Shown piece by piece: positions 1-7,600 of a stretch of DNA of 59,319 bases. This DNA comes from Puniceicoccales bacterium (GTDB lineage Bacteria > Verrucomicrobiota > Verrucomicrobiia > Opitutales > UBA953). A program made the translations under genes and the position numbers. The stretch is from NCBI GenBank assembly GCA_031256995.1, contig JAIRPL010000060.1:1-59319 (forward strand). The letters run 5' to 3'. How positions within the stretch are numbered: the stretch's first letter is position 1; the number at the start of each line of letters is the position of its first letter. The notes under the pieces are model-generated. The model made no database searches and was not told where the DNA came from. It saw nothing but the letters and a program-made list of their open reading frames with translations.

Positions 1-3000
1 TTCATCTTTTGCTCATGGCAGCCAAAACAGGCGCGGGTCTCGCCGGGCTGGACTCCCGTGAAGCTCTTCATCGTCTGCAGGGCGCGGTGATCCTTGTCCA
101 GCAACTGGAAGTGCAGGGCGATGCCGGAGGGGGCGTTGAAGGCAACGGAGCCGTCGGCCTCGATGGGAACGGTGCCGATGATCTTTTTCACGCCCTCGGC
201 CTGCAGGGGGGACAGCTCCGGGCCGGAGGAGGCATAGGGGCGGCGTATCCAGTAGGTGTAGGTTTTGTGCTCGATGCTCCAGATGCGCAGGTACTTGGCC
301 TTGTCCTTCAGCTCAGGCGGGGCGTTCTCGTAGACATTGTTGGAGTAAATGAGGCCCGTGCCGGGCTTCTCGCGCGTCTCCCACGTGGGCCAGTCCACCG
401 TGTCGGGTTGTGTCTTGGGACGGGGGCGTGCGCGAAGCGGCTGTGCGTAGCGGATGGAGTGGGTACCCGAGGCGATGAGTTCGCGGTTGCCCTCGAGGTC
501 CATGAGCAGGAGCACGGTGTTGCCGCGTTTGTCGTTGTCCTTGCGGGCGGAGACGAGGAAGTCGCGCTCGGAGATCGGGTATGGCGAGTAGTAGGCGCGA
601 TAGGGGGCGGGCTGGTAGTCACCCTTGGGAAGTTCCGGCGTGTCCTCAGGCCCCCTGCCAACCTCGGGCCAGTCCAGCTCGGGGGTCACTTGCGTGAGGC
701 CGTGCGGGTAGTTGAGGCCCTTGGTGGGGTCGACGATGGCGAGGCTGCCGGCGAACCAGTCGTGGTGGCCGGTGGCGGTGAGCAGGATGCGCTGGGTTCC
801 GGGGATCTGGCGGGCGTCCTTGAGCACATCGGGCCAGACGGACTGGTTGCCCCAGAAGACCTGCACGTTGGAGGTGTCCTGGTTCATGGTCCAGAGGGAT
901 TGGGCGCGCCAGAGTGGCTTGTCCGTGTATTCCCAGCGTGTGTAGATGACCCGCCCGTCCTCAAGCACGGTGGGGAGGTATTCCGGCTCGCCGTTGCGGG
1001 ACGTGATGAGCAGGGACTTGTCCCCCGGTTTTGAGTCCAGCGGGAGGCGGGCCATCACCGGGGCGGCGGTGGAGGGCATGCAGCGGACGTAGAGATGGCC
1101 GCGCGTGGTCGTGAAGAGGATGTTTTTCTGGTCGGGGAGATAAATGGGGTCGAGGTCGTCGAACGGGCCGGAGGTGAGCTGGCGCAGGCCGGTGCCGTCC
1201 ACGTTGATTTCGTAGATGTGGTAGGCCTTTTCGTTGTGCGGCTTGAAGGAGAACAGGACGCGCCGGCCGTCGTAGGAGACATCCGGCCGCCAGAATGTGC
1301 CGCCAAGCGGGGCCTGCGGGGCGAGCTGGGTGAGGATGCCGTCGGGTCCCAGTCCTTTTTGGATGATGAGGCGGCCGCCTTTGCTCTGGGAGAGATAGCC
1401 GAGCCGGTGGCGTGTCTCATGGTTCCACTCGGAGCCGACGGGCGTGGGGTTGTCTATGTAGAGGAGGGTGTCGAAGTCGATGGCGGGGTTTTGAAATGTG
1501 ATTTCGCGCTTAAGGGCGCGCACCTCGAGGTAAAGCTCCCTGGGCGTGGCGGCGAGGCTGTCCACGCGCTTCTGGAGGGCATCGAGCCTTGTGGTGAATG
1601 CCGAGGTTCTCGGGGCGGGGAGCTTGAGGCGGGCAAGCAGCCGGCGGGCATGGCCAAGTTGTTTGCGGGCCTCGTCGGCGGTTGGTTTCCCGTTCACCTG
1701 ATAGAGCCATTCCTGCTCGATGAGGTTGCGGGCCTCGTCGGCGGAACGGGTGCGGGTCTCGGGGGTTTTCGCGTTGTCGCCGGCCCATGCGACGTTCTCG
1801 CCATTGAGCGGGCGCGGGTTGGATAGTGATTCGAGGAAGTAGAGGTCGGATGCGCTGATGCCGGCCTTGTCATCGCCGAGCCGCGCCTGAAGCTCCTTCG
1901 CGCGAATCCATTTCGCGCGCTCGGACTTGGAGAGCACGCTCCATTGGAGGTCGGTCAGGGGCAGGTATTCAAAGGGGGAGCAATTGGGGTCCTTGGCGAG
2001 TGCGCGGGCAAGCTCGAGGCGTTTCGCCGGCGTGGCGCGCAGGAGGCGGTCCACGGGGCTTTGTTTCCAGCGCTCCATGTAGGCGTTGAGGGCCTCGGAG
2101 TGCCTGGCGAGAAGGGAGCGGTGCAGGGCAAGGGCCTGCGTCGCGCCGGAGATCTCGTGCGTGGAGAGTTCCTCAAGGGCGTCGCCCAAATCGTCGGGGA
2201 GGTTTCTCGGCGCGGCGGGTACGGGCGGGGGCGTGGGGCGGGCGGCGGCCGGGGCGGCGTTCACAAGGGAGGCGATTTGGGCCTTGTCCAGCGCGGTGCG
2301 GTAGAAGCGCATGTCGTCAATTTTCCCCGCAAAGAGGAAACGGGGCGCGCCGGGGTCTTTTTCGTCAAAGGGAAGGCGCGCGCCGATGGATAACGGCTTT
2401 CCGCACGCCGGCACTTTTTCGGGTTCGCCGTGCCGGTTGATCGGCCCCCCGTAGACGTCCGCGTTTTGCGCGAAATCATGAAAGGTGCCCAGCTTGCCCT
2501 GCCGGTCGCGTTTGCCCACGAGGGCGCCGTCAAGATAGACGCGCATGGTTGCCCCGTCGAACGTGGCGGCGACGTGGTGCCACTTGCCGTCGCAAAGCTC
2601 GGATTTGGGCACAAGGGCGTCGCACTCGGCATAGTTTCGCCCGACGGAGAGGCCGAATGACAGGAAGCGATCCTCCTTCAGGCTGAGGCTGAAACGGGCC
2701 TCCGGGGTGCCATCCTTGCCGAAGATGGTGCCGCTGTCGTTGAATTTCACGGGGGGGAGGCGGCGTTTGATTTTCCGGTAATTGACGGTGGTGTAGCGCT
2801 CGGGCGCAATCCATGCCGAAAAGGTCACCTGCGAAAGATCCTCGGGGATCAACGTCGCGGGTATGGCTATCGAGCCTTTCCTGCCGTCAAATTCGGCGGC
2901 CTGCCCGAAGACGCCGGGCACAAGACGGACATCCTTGATCTCCGCGTCAAAGGCGCCGCCAGCGCTGTTCTTGCCCGACTTGTCGTCGAGCGTCCAGTGC

Positions 3001-3134
3001 CCGATGAGGTCTGGCGTGGCGGCATGAAGCGCGGGGGCGGCAAGCGACGCGGCCAGGCCCAGCATTGCGGCGCAAAGCGCGCCACGCCGGAAATGGGCGG
3101 CGGAGGCTGTCTCAGGAGAACGATGTTGTTTCAT
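1..3134 (-). CDS. Secreted LamG / beta-propeller protein with c-type haem motif (HzsA-like), 3' end outside window
   Basis: Open from an ATG at 3134 to the window edge (1,044 codons visible), so the C-terminus is missing. Residues 1-38 form a signal peptide ending near HAA. Residues about 45-215 read as a LamG/concanavalin-like domain (LIGHWTLDD, KWHHVAATFDG). A helical middle follows, then from about 480 a TolB/WD40-like propeller (DGRRVLFSF, DLDPIYLPD, ILFTTT). The visible end holds CFGCH at residues 1036-1040, a single CxxCH haem-attachment site. This order resembles large PVC-group proteins annotated as HzsA-related; that family name is my inference. The protein should act outside the inner membrane, possibly in electron transfer, but the partner is unknown. 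The whole plus-strand reading here is a shadow. Confidence 0.75.
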   Translation of the reverse strand, partial: MKQHRSPETASAAHFRRGALCAAMLGLAASLAAPALHAATPDLIGHWTLDDKSGKNSAGGAFDAEIKDVRLVPGVFGQAAEFDGRKGSIAIPATLIPEDLSQVTFSAWIAPERYTTVNYRKIKRRLPPVKFNDSGTIFGKDGTPEARFSLSLKEDRFLSFGLSVGRNYAECDALVPKSELCDGKWHHVAATFDGATMRVYLDGALVGKRDRQGKLGTFHDFAQNADVYGGPINRHGEPEKVPACGKPLSIGARLPFDEKDPGAPRFLFAGKIDDMRFYRTALDKAQIASLVNAAPAAARPTPPPVPAAPRNLPDDLGDALEELSTHEISGATQALALHRSLLARHSEALNAYMERWKQSPVDRLLRATPAKRLELARALAKDPNCSPFEYLPLTDLQWSVLSKSERAKWIRAKELQARLGDDKAGISASDLYFLESLSNPRPLNGENVAWAGDNAKTPETRTRSADEARNLIEQEWLYQVNGKPTADEARKQLGHARRLLARLKLPAPRTSAFTTRLDALQKRVDSLAATPRELYLEVRALKREITFQNPAIDFDTLLYIDNPTPVGSEWNHETRHRLGYLSQSKGGRLIIQKGLGPDGILTQLAPQAPLGGTFWRPDVSYDGRRVLFSFKPHNEKAYHIYEINVDGTGLRQLTSGPFDDLDPIYLPDQKNILFTTTRGHLYVRCMPSTAAPVMARLPLDSKPGDKSLLITSRNGEPEYLPTVLEDGRVIYTRWEYTDKPLWRAQSLWTMNQDTSNVQVFWGNQSVWPDVLKDARQIPGTQRILLTATGHHDWFAGSLAIVDPTKGLNYPHGLTQVTPELDWPEVGRGPEDTPELPKGDYQPAPYRAYYSPYPISERDFLVSARKDNDKRGNTVLLLMDLEGNRELIASGTHSIRYAQPLRARPRPKTQPDTVDWPTWETREKPGTGLIYSNNVYENAPPELKDKAKYLRIWSIEHKTYTYWIRRPYASSGPELSPLQAEGVKKIIGTVPIEADGSVAFNAPSGIALHFQLLDKDHRALQTMKSFTGVQPGETRACFGCHEQKM

Positions 3135-3410
3135 TGGATGGAAAAAAAGGGTTCGGCGTCGGAAACGGAGAACGCAACGAACCCCCTAAAGGAAGGGCGG
3201 GACACGACCTTGGCGCCACCCCAAAGTTCCGCCGCTCCTGCCTGTGCGCCAGCGCATCCTGAAAAACTGCCGCGCCCGGCATGGCCCGCCGCCTTTCCTC
3301 GCGCGTGCGCCGCAGGCACCGTCGGCAGGCGCCCGCCGGGATGCGCCGCCGCCGTCCCTTCGAATCCAGGAATGTCGAAAAATGGTTTCCGGCGGCTGGC
3401 CACGACGAAC

Positions 3411-3446
3411 GCCCCCCCCAGGCCTGCCATGCCGGGGGGCTTTATT
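3411..3446 (+). terminator. Rightward rho-independent terminator-like hairpin
   Basis: A seven-base stem GCCCCCC (3411-3417) pairs with GGGGGGC (3434-3440), with an inner GGC/GCC pair and a TTTATT tail. In this orientation it would end a plus-strand transcript, but no plus-strand gene is recognised between 3135 and 3410. On the minus strand there is no T-tract, so it would be only a stable hairpin there. Confidence 0.4.
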
Positions 3447-3462
3447 CGTGAGAATGCCGGAT

Positions 3463-3577
3463 GGGGCGGCAGAGGGACGGCGGCGAAGCGTTCCCCGCTG
3501 CCGCCCCTCCCTGGATCCGGCCCCATACCGAATACTAACATGTTTCAATCCGCGCCCGCCACGCATGCGCGGGCGAT
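3463..3577 (-). ncRNA. Candidate CreR-like (crRNA-like, cas-regulating) RNA: repeat + 34-nt spacer + hairpin
   Basis: Read on the minus strand: an I-C-like repeat with hairpin and 11-base handle CGGATTGAAAC (3577-3542), then 34 bases (3541-3508), then a long hairpin with perfect 10-base arms GGGGCGGCAG / CTGCCGCCCC (3507-3498 and 3472-3463). The 34-base length is a normal I-C spacer length. The first 16 spacer bases, ATGTTAGTATTCGGTA, match plus-strand 3757-3772 in the cas promoter region at 15 of 16 positions; the only mismatch is at position 12, one of the every-sixth positions that type I effectors flip out. I infer a crRNA-like guide that brings Cascade to its own promoter. A TATACT box on the minus strand at 3710-3705 could be its -10. 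Transcription itself is not shown by sequence. Confidence 0.55.
3542..3577 (-). CRISPR. Solitary type I-C-like CRISPR repeat
   Basis: On the minus strand the segment folds as CGCCCGC ... GCGGGCG (7-bp stem, 9-base loop) followed by CGGATTGAAAC. This is the architecture of I-C repeats, whose known consensus ends TGGATTGAAAC. It is about 4 bases longer in the loop than common 32-base I-C repeats. I found no second copy nearby, so this is not an array. Confidence 0.7.
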
Positions 3578-3601
3578 AATTCGTCCGGGGGCCTCCGGGA
3601 T

Positions 3602-3640
3602 TGGACTGCATGGTTTGCAGTCCACGCCTCAATTTGAGGC
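3602..3640. repeat. Two adjacent perfect inverted repeats
   Basis: TGGACTGCA (3602-3610) pairs with TGCAGTCCA (3616-3624) around a 5-base loop. Directly after it, GCCTCAA (3626-3632) pairs with TTGAGGC (3634-3640) around a single T. They sit between the solitary repeat and the cas promoter. They could be operator sites or structured leader RNA. Confidence 0.6.
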
Positions 3641-3735
3641 CCAACCATGACGCAAGGCACCTTTTTCCGGGAAAATAAGCGAAAATGCCACCGCAAACAT
3701 CATAAGTATAAATATAAAAAACAGGAAAAAAGTGC

Positions 3736-3772
3736 TTGCATAACATCGCGCATGCTATGTTAGTATTAGGTA
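3736..3772 (+). promoter_or_regulatory. Presumed cas operon promoter with crRNA-like target site (3757-3772)
   Basis: Downstream of an A/T-rich block lies TTGCAT (3736-3741) and an extended -10-like TGCTATGTT (3753-3761). The sequence ATGTTAGTATTAGGTA (3757-3772) matches the start of the spacer-like segment next to the solitary repeat, except for base 12. A bound Cascade would cover the -10/start-site area. The three bases 5' of the match are GCT, not the TTC expected for classical I-C, so the PAM question is open. Confidence 0.45.
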
Positions 3773-3882
3773 ATGATATCAAGCACGTCCATCCACCACC
3801 GCACATGGGGCGCCCCCGCCTGTTTTCGGCGATTCATCAAAAAAACAAGAAATCACGGCAAGGCGCCAAAAAATCCAATTTT

Positions 3883-4536
3883 ATGAAATCCTACCCAATA
3901 TCCCTCGAAATCGCCGGCCCCACCGCCATGTGGACACGGCCGGACACTGGCGATTGCCCCGTGAGCTATCCCGCGCCGACTTATTCGGCCGTCGAGGGGA
4001 TTTTCAGTTCTGTTTTCTGGGGGCCGTCCACGGAGATCGTCCCGTTCAAGGTTGAGATTTGCAAACCTCTCCACTTTCACAGCTACACAACAAACCTCAA
4101 TGGCCCGCTTAAGAAAAAAGGGACGGATGGCGCGTACCAATTTCTCGCAACCGTGTTGACCGATGTTTGCTATCGCTTGCACGCATTTGTCTATCCCGCG
4201 CGAAAGAAAAGCACGTTGGATGAGAAATCCATCGCGTGGAGCAGGAGGACAACATCGCCGGGGCACGCACACGCCGAGATTTTTGGACGCCGTCTCAAAC
4301 GCGGACAATGGTTTGTGATGCCATGCCTCGGCTGGCGCGAATTCACTCCGTCCTATGTCGGCAAATTCCGCGACGGCACGACGGTTTGCGAAGGCATCAG
4401 CACCGTTGTGCCGTCAATGCTGAGGCAGACATTCGGTGACGGTTACGGCTCCCCAAAAACGCATTTCATATACGACCAAAATGTTAAGATCGAGCGCGGG
4501 GTTCTTCTCTATCCACAGCGGGGGCGCGAAATATGA
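3883..4536 (+). CDS. cas5: Cas5 (type I-C / Cas5d family), crRNA-processing and Cascade subunit
   Basis: A 217-residue protein, within the normal I-C Cas5 range. The ATG at 3883 is chosen because family similarity begins at MKSYPISLEIAGP; an upstream in-frame extension would read through the promoter. It matches the family in SYPAPTYSAVEGIFSSVFW (residues 28-46) and in the glycine-rich C-terminal half. In type I-C, Cas5 cuts the repeat and caps the crRNA handle. By eye against Bacillus halodurans Cas5d (recalled from memory), the position of catalytic Tyr46 is Phe45 here and Lys116 is Ala129, while His117 is kept as His130. Processing may therefore be altered. It is the first gene of the operon and overlaps cas8c by 4 bases (ATGA). 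Confidence 0.85.
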   Translation: MKSYPISLEIAGPTAMWTRPDTGDCPVSYPAPTYSAVEGIFSSVFWGPSTEIVPFKVEICKPLHFHSYTTNLNGPLKKKGTDGAYQFLATVLTDVCYRLHAFVYPARKKSTLDEKSIAWSRRTTSPGHAHAEIFGRRLKRGQWFVMPCLGWREFTPSYVGKFRDGTTVCEGISTVVPSMLRQTFGDGYGSPKTHFIYDQNVKIERGVLLYPQRGREI

Positions 4537-6698
4537 TTAACGAACTATTCAATGTCGCGACCGCGATGGCCGATGCGGGGATCACGTCCCCGGACTGGCA
4601 TCCGAAGTTGAACAAACTGAAAAAATCTTCCGAAAAAGAACCGTGTTTGCGCATCTGGCTGACAAGTGACGGACGCATTGATGATGTTGAGGCAATGCCG
4701 GTGGAATTAACCGCGCAGTTGCGCAAGTTCGAGCCGGACGCGGGGAAGTCGTTGCCGGGGTTCAATCTTTGTCCGCTTTTTCGCATCGTTAAAAGCGAGG
4801 ATGAAATCAAAAATGCGGCAAAAAAATTAACCGCTTCCTTTGTGGAAACGGATTTTTCGTGGGAGGCTTTCCTCTCCAGCGCAAACGCCGAGGACTTTTG
4901 GGATCGCACGCGAAGCGTTTTGAGGCAATTGAAAGAGCGTGTCTTGCCGGACATGAAAAAAATGTTTGCCGATAAAATCTCGGAGGATGAGGCAATCTCG
5001 GTTTTTCTAAATGCGTTCGGAAAAATTGACATTGAACAGTTCCGAAATGATTACGCGGCGAAAGTGATGGCAAAGGCCATGGCGGGAACGCTTCCGATTG
5101 GGTGTGTCTGCCATTTCGTTGACCAAAGAAAAAAGAGGAAGGAGGACACGGATTCAAAAACGTCGATTCCAAAACCGCAGATTTTTATTGATGTCAGGGA
5201 CTACAAGGAATTTTCGCTTTCCCATCCGAAAAGCATAGCGCGCCTGAATGCCCTGCTGCTTGCCGGGAATGCCGGGGCGTCATCTTCAGAAAGCTCCGGA
5301 TGGAAAGACGCGTTTGGCAGGAGCACGACAGGTGTCTCGCGTAAATTTCCAGCGGTGCAGGCTCCGGTTCTTGGCGGCGTCATTTTGCGCTCCCAGGTGA
5401 AGGCGATTCCGGCTCAGGCGCGTTATGATTTGTGCGATTTCAAGACATTTCCCGCCGGCGATGAGACGCGAAAACGCATCAAGGCCGCGTTTGAGTGGAT
5501 TTCAGACGATGCGCGCAATGGAGCCACGTTTGGCGTCGCTGGCGACAAGGAGTTGTTGTTTGCATTTCCCAGAAGGCTGCCGAAGTCAAGGGTGCCGCTT
5601 GCATCCCTTTTCGGCGTGCGTCGCGCGCGTGAAAACATGGCGTTGCAGGAGGAGAAATTTGAACGACTCGCCGAAACCGTAATCGAGCAATTAAAAGGTT
5701 CCGGTTCGCCTGTTGCCGATGATACGGAGTTGAACATTTTTTCGCTGCGCAAAATGGACAAGGCGCGCACCAAGGTTGTCTATTACCGCAACATCTCGGT
5801 GCCGACTCTTGAAGGCGCATCAAGCGAATGGAACCTTGGTTTTCAAAATTTGCCATGCATCGAAATCCTCGATTGGAGCAGGGAAAAAAATGAAAATGGC
5901 AAAAATTTCCCCGAGCCTGTGCAATTTGAAACAATGTTTCCGCTCCACCTGCATAAAATCCTCAACACGGTTTGGACGTTGGACAAAGACAATCGCAACG
6001 GTGCCAAACAAAGCGCGGTCAGGATTTTCGAACCTTCGGATGGAATGCGTTTGTTGCTCGATGCGCAGGAAAAATCATTCGCCCGGCGCATCATCGAGCG
6101 TTTCCTCAATCATGCGCGAACTTACTTCGTGGTCTTGTGCCGCGCAAAGGGAAGAAACGAAATCGCCTCGCTGCCCGACAAGTCGCTTTGCGTTGGCATT
6201 CTTGGGCTGTTGCTTTTCAAACTCGGAAAAACAAAGGAAAACTACATGAACGAAAGTGCTTATCAACTCGGACGTTTCCTGCGGGTCGCGGACGAGATTC
6301 ACCGTCTTTATTGCGAGATTGTGCGCCGGAAAAAGGATGGGTCTCCGGATCTGCCCCCGGAGCTTTGCGGCAGTTCGCTGCTCACATCAATGCTCGAGGC
6401 GCCGGCGCGGACGCTTGACCAACTCGCGATGCGTTCCGCTCCTTATGTCAAATGGGCGCGCGCCTATCATGGCGACGAGAGGGCGAAACTTGTCCATTAT
6501 TGGATGCACCAGTGGTCGCAAGTGGCGGATGCGCTGCATGAGACAACGTGGCCGGGGCGCCCATCGCCAGAGGAACGCGCGCAAGTTTTTCTCGGATACC
6601 TTTCCTCATTTCCCAAAAATGAACCTACCTCAACAACTGAAACAGCAATTTCACCCACAACCCAACCAGCCAAACACATCAACGAAGAACAACAATGA
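4533..6698 (+). CDS. cas8c: Cas8c (Csd1) large subunit of a type I-C-like Cascade
   Basis: At 721 residues it is longer than common Csd1 proteins (about 580-620). The N-terminus is divergent, but the last third carries the recognisable Cas8c pattern: YQLGRFLRVADEIHRLYCEI, then a conserved helical segment and SPEERAQVFLGYLSSFPK near the end. Cas8c recognises the PAM and recruits Cas3. Overlaps of 4 bases with cas5 and with cas7 indicate one transcript with coupled translation. A Shine-Dalgarno-preceded in-frame ATG at 6246 suggests that the small subunit Cas11 is made from the same gene. The last about 25 residues are a Thr/Pro/Gln-rich tail without obvious role. The assignment rests on the C-terminal pattern and the operon context. 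Confidence 0.8.
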   Translation: MINELFNVATAMADAGITSPDWHPKLNKLKKSSEKEPCLRIWLTSDGRIDDVEAMPVELTAQLRKFEPDAGKSLPGFNLCPLFRIVKSEDEIKNAAKKLTASFVETDFSWEAFLSSANAEDFWDRTRSVLRQLKERVLPDMKKMFADKISEDEAISVFLNAFGKIDIEQFRNDYAAKVMAKAMAGTLPIGCVCHFVDQRKKRKEDTDSKTSIPKPQIFIDVRDYKEFSLSHPKSIARLNALLLAGNAGASSSESSGWKDAFGRSTTGVSRKFPAVQAPVLGGVILRSQVKAIPAQARYDLCDFKTFPAGDETRKRIKAAFEWISDDARNGATFGVAGDKELLFAFPRRLPKSRVPLASLFGVRRARENMALQEEKFERLAETVIEQLKGSGSPVADDTELNIFSLRKMDKARTKVVYYRNISVPTLEGASSEWNLGFQNLPCIEILDWSREKNENGKNFPEPVQFETMFPLHLHKILNTVWTLDKDNRNGAKQSAVRIFEPSDGMRLLLDAQEKSFARRIIERFLNHARTYFVVLCRAKGRNEIASLPDKSLCVGILGLLLFKLGKTKENYMNESAYQLGRFLRVADEIHRLYCEIVRRKKDGSPDLPPELCGSSLLTSMLEAPARTLDQLAMRSAPYVKWARAYHGDERAKLVHYWMHQWSQVADALHETTWPGRPSPEERAQVFLGYLSSFPKNEPTSTTETAISPTTQPAKHINEEQQ
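6246..6698 (+). CDS. cas11: Putative Cas11 small subunit by internal initiation inside cas8c
   Basis: An ATG at 6246 is in frame with cas8c (Met572) and is preceded by AAAGGA with 7 bases to the start, a good ribosome site in a genome where many starts lack one. The product would be 150 residues beginning MNESAYQLGRFL. In characterised I-C systems the small subunit is translated from an internal start in this same helical C-terminal part of cas8c, so size and place fit. No separate cas11 gene exists in the operon. Expression is inferred. Confidence 0.6.
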   Translation: MNESAYQLGRFLRVADEIHRLYCEIVRRKKDGSPDLPPELCGSSLLTSMLEAPARTLDQLAMRSAPYVKWARAYHGDERAKLVHYWMHQWSQVADALHETTWPGRPSPEERAQVFLGYLSSFPKNEPTSTTETAISPTTQPAKHINEEQQ

Positions 6699-7576
6699 GC
6701 ACTGAAATCAAACGCATCACAGGCCTGTTAATCATCGAGGCCGTGAATTCGAATCCAAACGGCAATCCCGACGCCGAAAGCGATCCGCGCGTCCGTGACA
6801 ATGGACAGGGCGAAATCTCGCCTGTCTCGTTCAAACGAAAACTCCGCGACCTGGTCGAATTGACCGAAGGACCGGTTTTCCAAACTGTCACGCAAGATCT
6901 TCCCGACGTCCCCGATGGCTACAAATTCGGCATCCTCGAGTCACGCGATCGCGACCTCGCGAAAATTTTCAAGAAAATGGGTGACTCCAAAAAATTCGAC
7001 GAGAAGGCGTTTCTCCAAAGTGATTTTGTCAAGGATTACTGGGATGCCCGACTTTTCGGGAATACGTTATTGGAGGACGCTCGTGCGAAAGGTTATATAA
7101 AGACCGGAATTGTTCAGATAGGCATGGGATTGTCCATCGCGCCTGTCATCATCCAACGTCACACAAACACTAACAAGGCCGGTGTCCAGGAAGGCAAAAA
7201 TCAAGGCATGGCGCCGCTTGGCTACCGCGTCGTTGAACACGGTGTTTATGCGATGCCGTTTTTCATCAACCCAAGCTTCGCCCACAAGTCTGGTTGCAAG
7301 GCGTGCGATGTGGAGTTGTTAAAACGCCTGATCCCATACGCATACGAGCACACCCGCTCCGCGATTCGTCCGGACGTGCGCATTCGTCATGCGTGGTGGG
7401 GCGAGCATAAAAACGCGCTCGGAAGTTTCCCCGATCATTTGCTTATCGAGGCGCTCACGCCAAAACGACAGGGAAGCGATCCGCTCAAACCTTCAACATC
7501 GTGGGCGGATTATACTCACCCGGCAGAAGTGCCATCGTTGAATGGAAAAGTGGTTTTGACGGACTTGATGGCATAA
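6695..7576 (+). CDS. cas7: Cas7 (Csd2), backbone subunit of type I-C-like Cascade
   Basis: 293 residues, the usual Csd2 length. The N-terminus has the Cas7 signature: ITGLLIIEAVNSNPNGNPDAE followed by RVRDNGQGEISPVSFKRKLRD, the RRM-like core that binds crRNA. The mid part, IGMGLSIAPVIIQRHTNTNK, and the C-terminal HAWWGEHKNALGSFPDHL also fit the family. The start overlaps the cas8c stop (ATGA). Several copies line the crRNA spacer in the assembled complex. Confidence 0.9.
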   Translation: MSTEIKRITGLLIIEAVNSNPNGNPDAESDPRVRDNGQGEISPVSFKRKLRDLVELTEGPVFQTVTQDLPDVPDGYKFGILESRDRDLAKIFKKMGDSKKFDEKAFLQSDFVKDYWDARLFGNTLLEDARAKGYIKTGIVQIGMGLSIAPVIIQRHTNTNKAGVQEGKNQGMAPLGYRVVEHGVYAMPFFINPSFAHKSGCKACDVELLKRLIPYAYEHTRSAIRPDVRIRHAWWGEHKNALGSFPDHLLIEALTPKRQGSDPLKPSTSWADYTHPAEVPSLNGKVVLTDLMA

Positions 7577-7600
7577 TAGAAACAGGCGAGAATAAGTGCA

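Larger units (their letters stand above)
3135..3882. other. Intergenic control region between the haem protein and the cas operon
   Basis: This 748-base stretch holds no convincing protein gene; the short GC-rich open frames in it look random. It contains, left to right: a rightward terminator-like hairpin (3411-3446), a long GC hairpin (3463-3507), a 34-base spacer-like segment (3508-3541), one I-C-type CRISPR repeat on the minus strand (3542-3577), two adjacent perfect inverted repeats (3602-3640), an A/T-rich block (about 3660-3730) and the presumed cas promoter (about 3736-3772). cas5 follows at 3883. Confidence 0.7.

Noticed and set aside
3131-3541. Leftward 136-codon frame starting at the first ATG of the spacer-like segment.
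   Set aside because: GC-rich, Gly/Pro/Ala-biased product without domain features, overlapping the haem protein start; the DNA is better explained by the RNA elements.
3736-3882. Longer N-terminus for Cas5 starting at 3736.
   Set aside because: It would translate the promoter and target site; family similarity begins at the ATG at 3883.
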